From: Gautieria morchelliformis
Lineage: Eukaryota; Basidiomycota; Agaricomycetes; Gomphales; Gomphaceae
DNA length: 64,000 nucleotides
Assembly (NCBI GenBank): GCA_015179125.1
Contig: WHVA01000055.1
Location: 124,001-188,000, forward strand
Direction of reading: 5' to 3'
Shown here one piece after another: positions 62,605 through 64,000 of this stretch. Below the pieces are notes generated by a model that was not told where the DNA came from, searched no databases, and was given only the letters and a program-made list of their open reading frames with translations. Position numbers and translations under genes: made by a program. The first letter of the stretch is position 1. Every line of letters starts with the position of its first letter.

Positions 62605-63470
62605 GGGTACCACTCGCTATCAGGAAGCAATCCCGTTTCGGATTACGAGCGTGTTGCTTGTGCTTGATGCGCTTGAACACGCCAATCATCTCGCCTGTGC
62701 GCAGGAACTGCGGCGTGTCCTTCGCATGCATTCGGAGCTCGACGAAGTGTGCATTGTCGAGCGGGCAGAGGTCATCCCATTGAGTACACCACTGCGGTGC
62801 CTTTCCTACTGGTCATGGTAGGAAGCCCATCTTGGAGATCAGCGGGTCTCCGAGTGGTATGATCACTCCCTCCCCTGGGTATGGAAAGTGAACTGTCCCC
62901 GCCAGTGGTGGCAGGTCCACATGAGGCCCGATGTACTGGGCCTCGACCAACGCTACCTGCCATTGCAGGGGGGTTGTTGATGGTGTGTGATGGTGATGCC
63001 ACCAGGTATGCGCTGATCGCACTTTCCCTCACAATGGCCAGGCCATTGTACGTGTTGGGGGTGCCGTGCAATTTCTTGCGCTTCTTTTTTGGCTGCTCAG
63101 CCAGACGCTGAGCTCTGTCCACATCGTACGTCTTCCAGACAGAGGAGTCGGACTCCCATCCCTCCGGGATGTCATATGCCATGTCAGACGGCGTGCTCCA
63201 CCCCTCCGTTGATGTTGGGGTGGAGGCTGTGTGTGTGAGCTGGAGCGCCTTCAGCTGCTCCTCGAGCTCTTTTACTTTGGCGTGCTCAGAAGTCGAGCAC
63301 GTTGTTGCGGTCTTCGACCGCGCGTTCTAAGTCCTTGACCTCTTTTTTGAGGTCATGAACTTCCAGCAGGGGCTCCACTCGCACGTCACGCGCCATGCCC
63401 CTCGGGAGCCATCCCCAGGCAGCGTTGACGGTGTCACCAATGTCTTCATCCTTCAGCTTCACCTTGCGGG
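62605..63470 (-). pseudogene. Gyp4 accessory protein, N-terminal and middle part
   Basis: Minus strand from 'KTRKVKLKDEDIGDTVNAAWG' (about 63465) through 'VHDLKKEVKDLERAVEDRN' (coiled coil), 'DIPEGWESDSSVWKTYDVDRA', 'RLAEQPKKKRKKLHG', 'GDPLISKMGFLP', then TGA where Gyp2 has CGG, 'PQWCTQWDDLCPLDNAHF', 'TGEMIGVFKRIK' and 'NPKRDC'. Ends at about 62605; continues at 59924 after the 2.7-kb segment. Start of the gene (before 'KTRK') is missing, replaced by LTR-like sequence. Confidence 0.8.
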
Positions 63471-64000
63471 TTTTAGGAATAATAGATCAGATATATCAGA
63501 ATTGATATATTTGATGACTCAGGGAATGGGAATCCTTCGTGCACCCCTGTGCACGGTATATGCGTGAGCTGACTAAGCTCTGTGGAGTGAGTGCATCACT
63601 GATTGATGTAGGTCACGTGACCGAGTCGAGGAAGAAACAGGTGAGAACAGAGGAAAAAGAGGTCCGAAGCTTTCCCTTTCGGAGCAGTATAGTGTAGCCA
63701 GTTATAGTAGACTCTCAACAAAGCATTAGAGAAATCTATCAAGAAATAAGTTCTGTAGCTATCAAACAAGTCTACAGTTACTTCAGGGGATGAAACAGTG
63801 AATCATGGATATTTTCTGGATGATATTCTGGATGTTCTGTTCGTACATTTATGGTAGCTACTTATACTAAAATATTAGTGATTACCAGTGTTCAAGATAG
63901 TGATAGAATGGGTCAGGATAATGTGGAAATGCTCCACAGGCTGCATACAGCTGTGGGGCAGGAACAATGATGGGGATACTTGTCCTACTGACAAGTATCT
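63471..64000. other. LTR-like sequence at the right edge, no gene
   Basis: Starts GGTTTTAGGAATAATAGATC and AGATATATCAGAATTGATAT, resembling the start of the LTR at 51967 (TGTTAGGAATCTGTTGATAG, then ATATATCAAATTGATATGAT). Its right end cannot be defined within the window. Nothing else recognised. Confidence 0.35.

Overview
This window is a repeat-packed piece of a basidiomycete (most likely Agaricomycete) nuclear genome. Short 50-67 bp GT-AG introns, the mixture of Ty3/gypsy chromoviruses, Ty1/copia elements, PIF/Harbinger and Helitron remnants, and the flavour of the few host genes all point to a mushroom-forming or related fungus. No species can be named from sequence alone. Almost everything between 4.5 and 50.7 kb is one Russian-doll nest of retroelements. 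Local names Gyp1-4 and Cop1-3 are mine.

Layout. 1-1114 is the 3' part of a frameshifted host-type gene with a nuclease-like motif; 1.1-3.6 kb is gene-poor. 3657-4493 is the C-terminal part of a GH47 alpha-mannosidase gene, cut at its 5' side and butted directly onto Gyp1, a decayed chromovirus on the + strand (4505 to about 50735). Gyp1 is split by three insertions, each with a perfect 5-bp target duplication: a solo LTR (5954-6425, GGATT), the copia element Cop2 (6940-35166, CAGAG) and the gypsy element Gyp3 (35422-48516, CACGC).

Inside Cop2 (minus strand) lie a Helitron fragment (about 9.28-11.32 kb), Cop1 (11506-18791, itself holding a PIF/Harbinger element and a 620-bp MITE-like element) and Gyp2 (22912-34783, duplication GTGGT). 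Gyp2 carries an internal inversion of about 8.6-8.9 kb: its LTRs, polypurine tract, gag start and accessory-gene end read on the minus strand, while gag end, pol and accessory-gene start read on the plus strand. Gyp2 also hosts a solo LTR (34266-34746, ATAAC). Inside Gyp3 (minus strand) lies Cop3 (36157-41414, duplication TGAGT), with near-identical LTRs and an uninterrupted 1414-codon gag-pol.

Gyp3 is also young (607-bp LTRs with two visible differences). Its gag and pol are joined by what looks like a textbook -1 frameshift site (seven A then a stop, then a stem), and it has an antisense gene with a zinc-cluster-like motif next to its 3' LTR. Cop3 landed at codon 1-2 of that antisense gene and rebuilt its start codon.

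From 50.7 to 64 kb the window holds several near-perfect hairpins, an LTR plus a gag-only copia-like gene (51967-53315), a solo LTR (53965-54414), a broken epoxide hydrolase fragment (56014-56408), a SWIM zinc-finger gene fragment on the minus strand (57029-58126) cut by Gyp4 pieces, and Gyp4 accessory-gene pieces in head-to-head arrangement with a Gyp4 gag start. Many broken genes here are stopped by TGA codons at places where CGA is expected, suggesting C-to-T decay at CpG.
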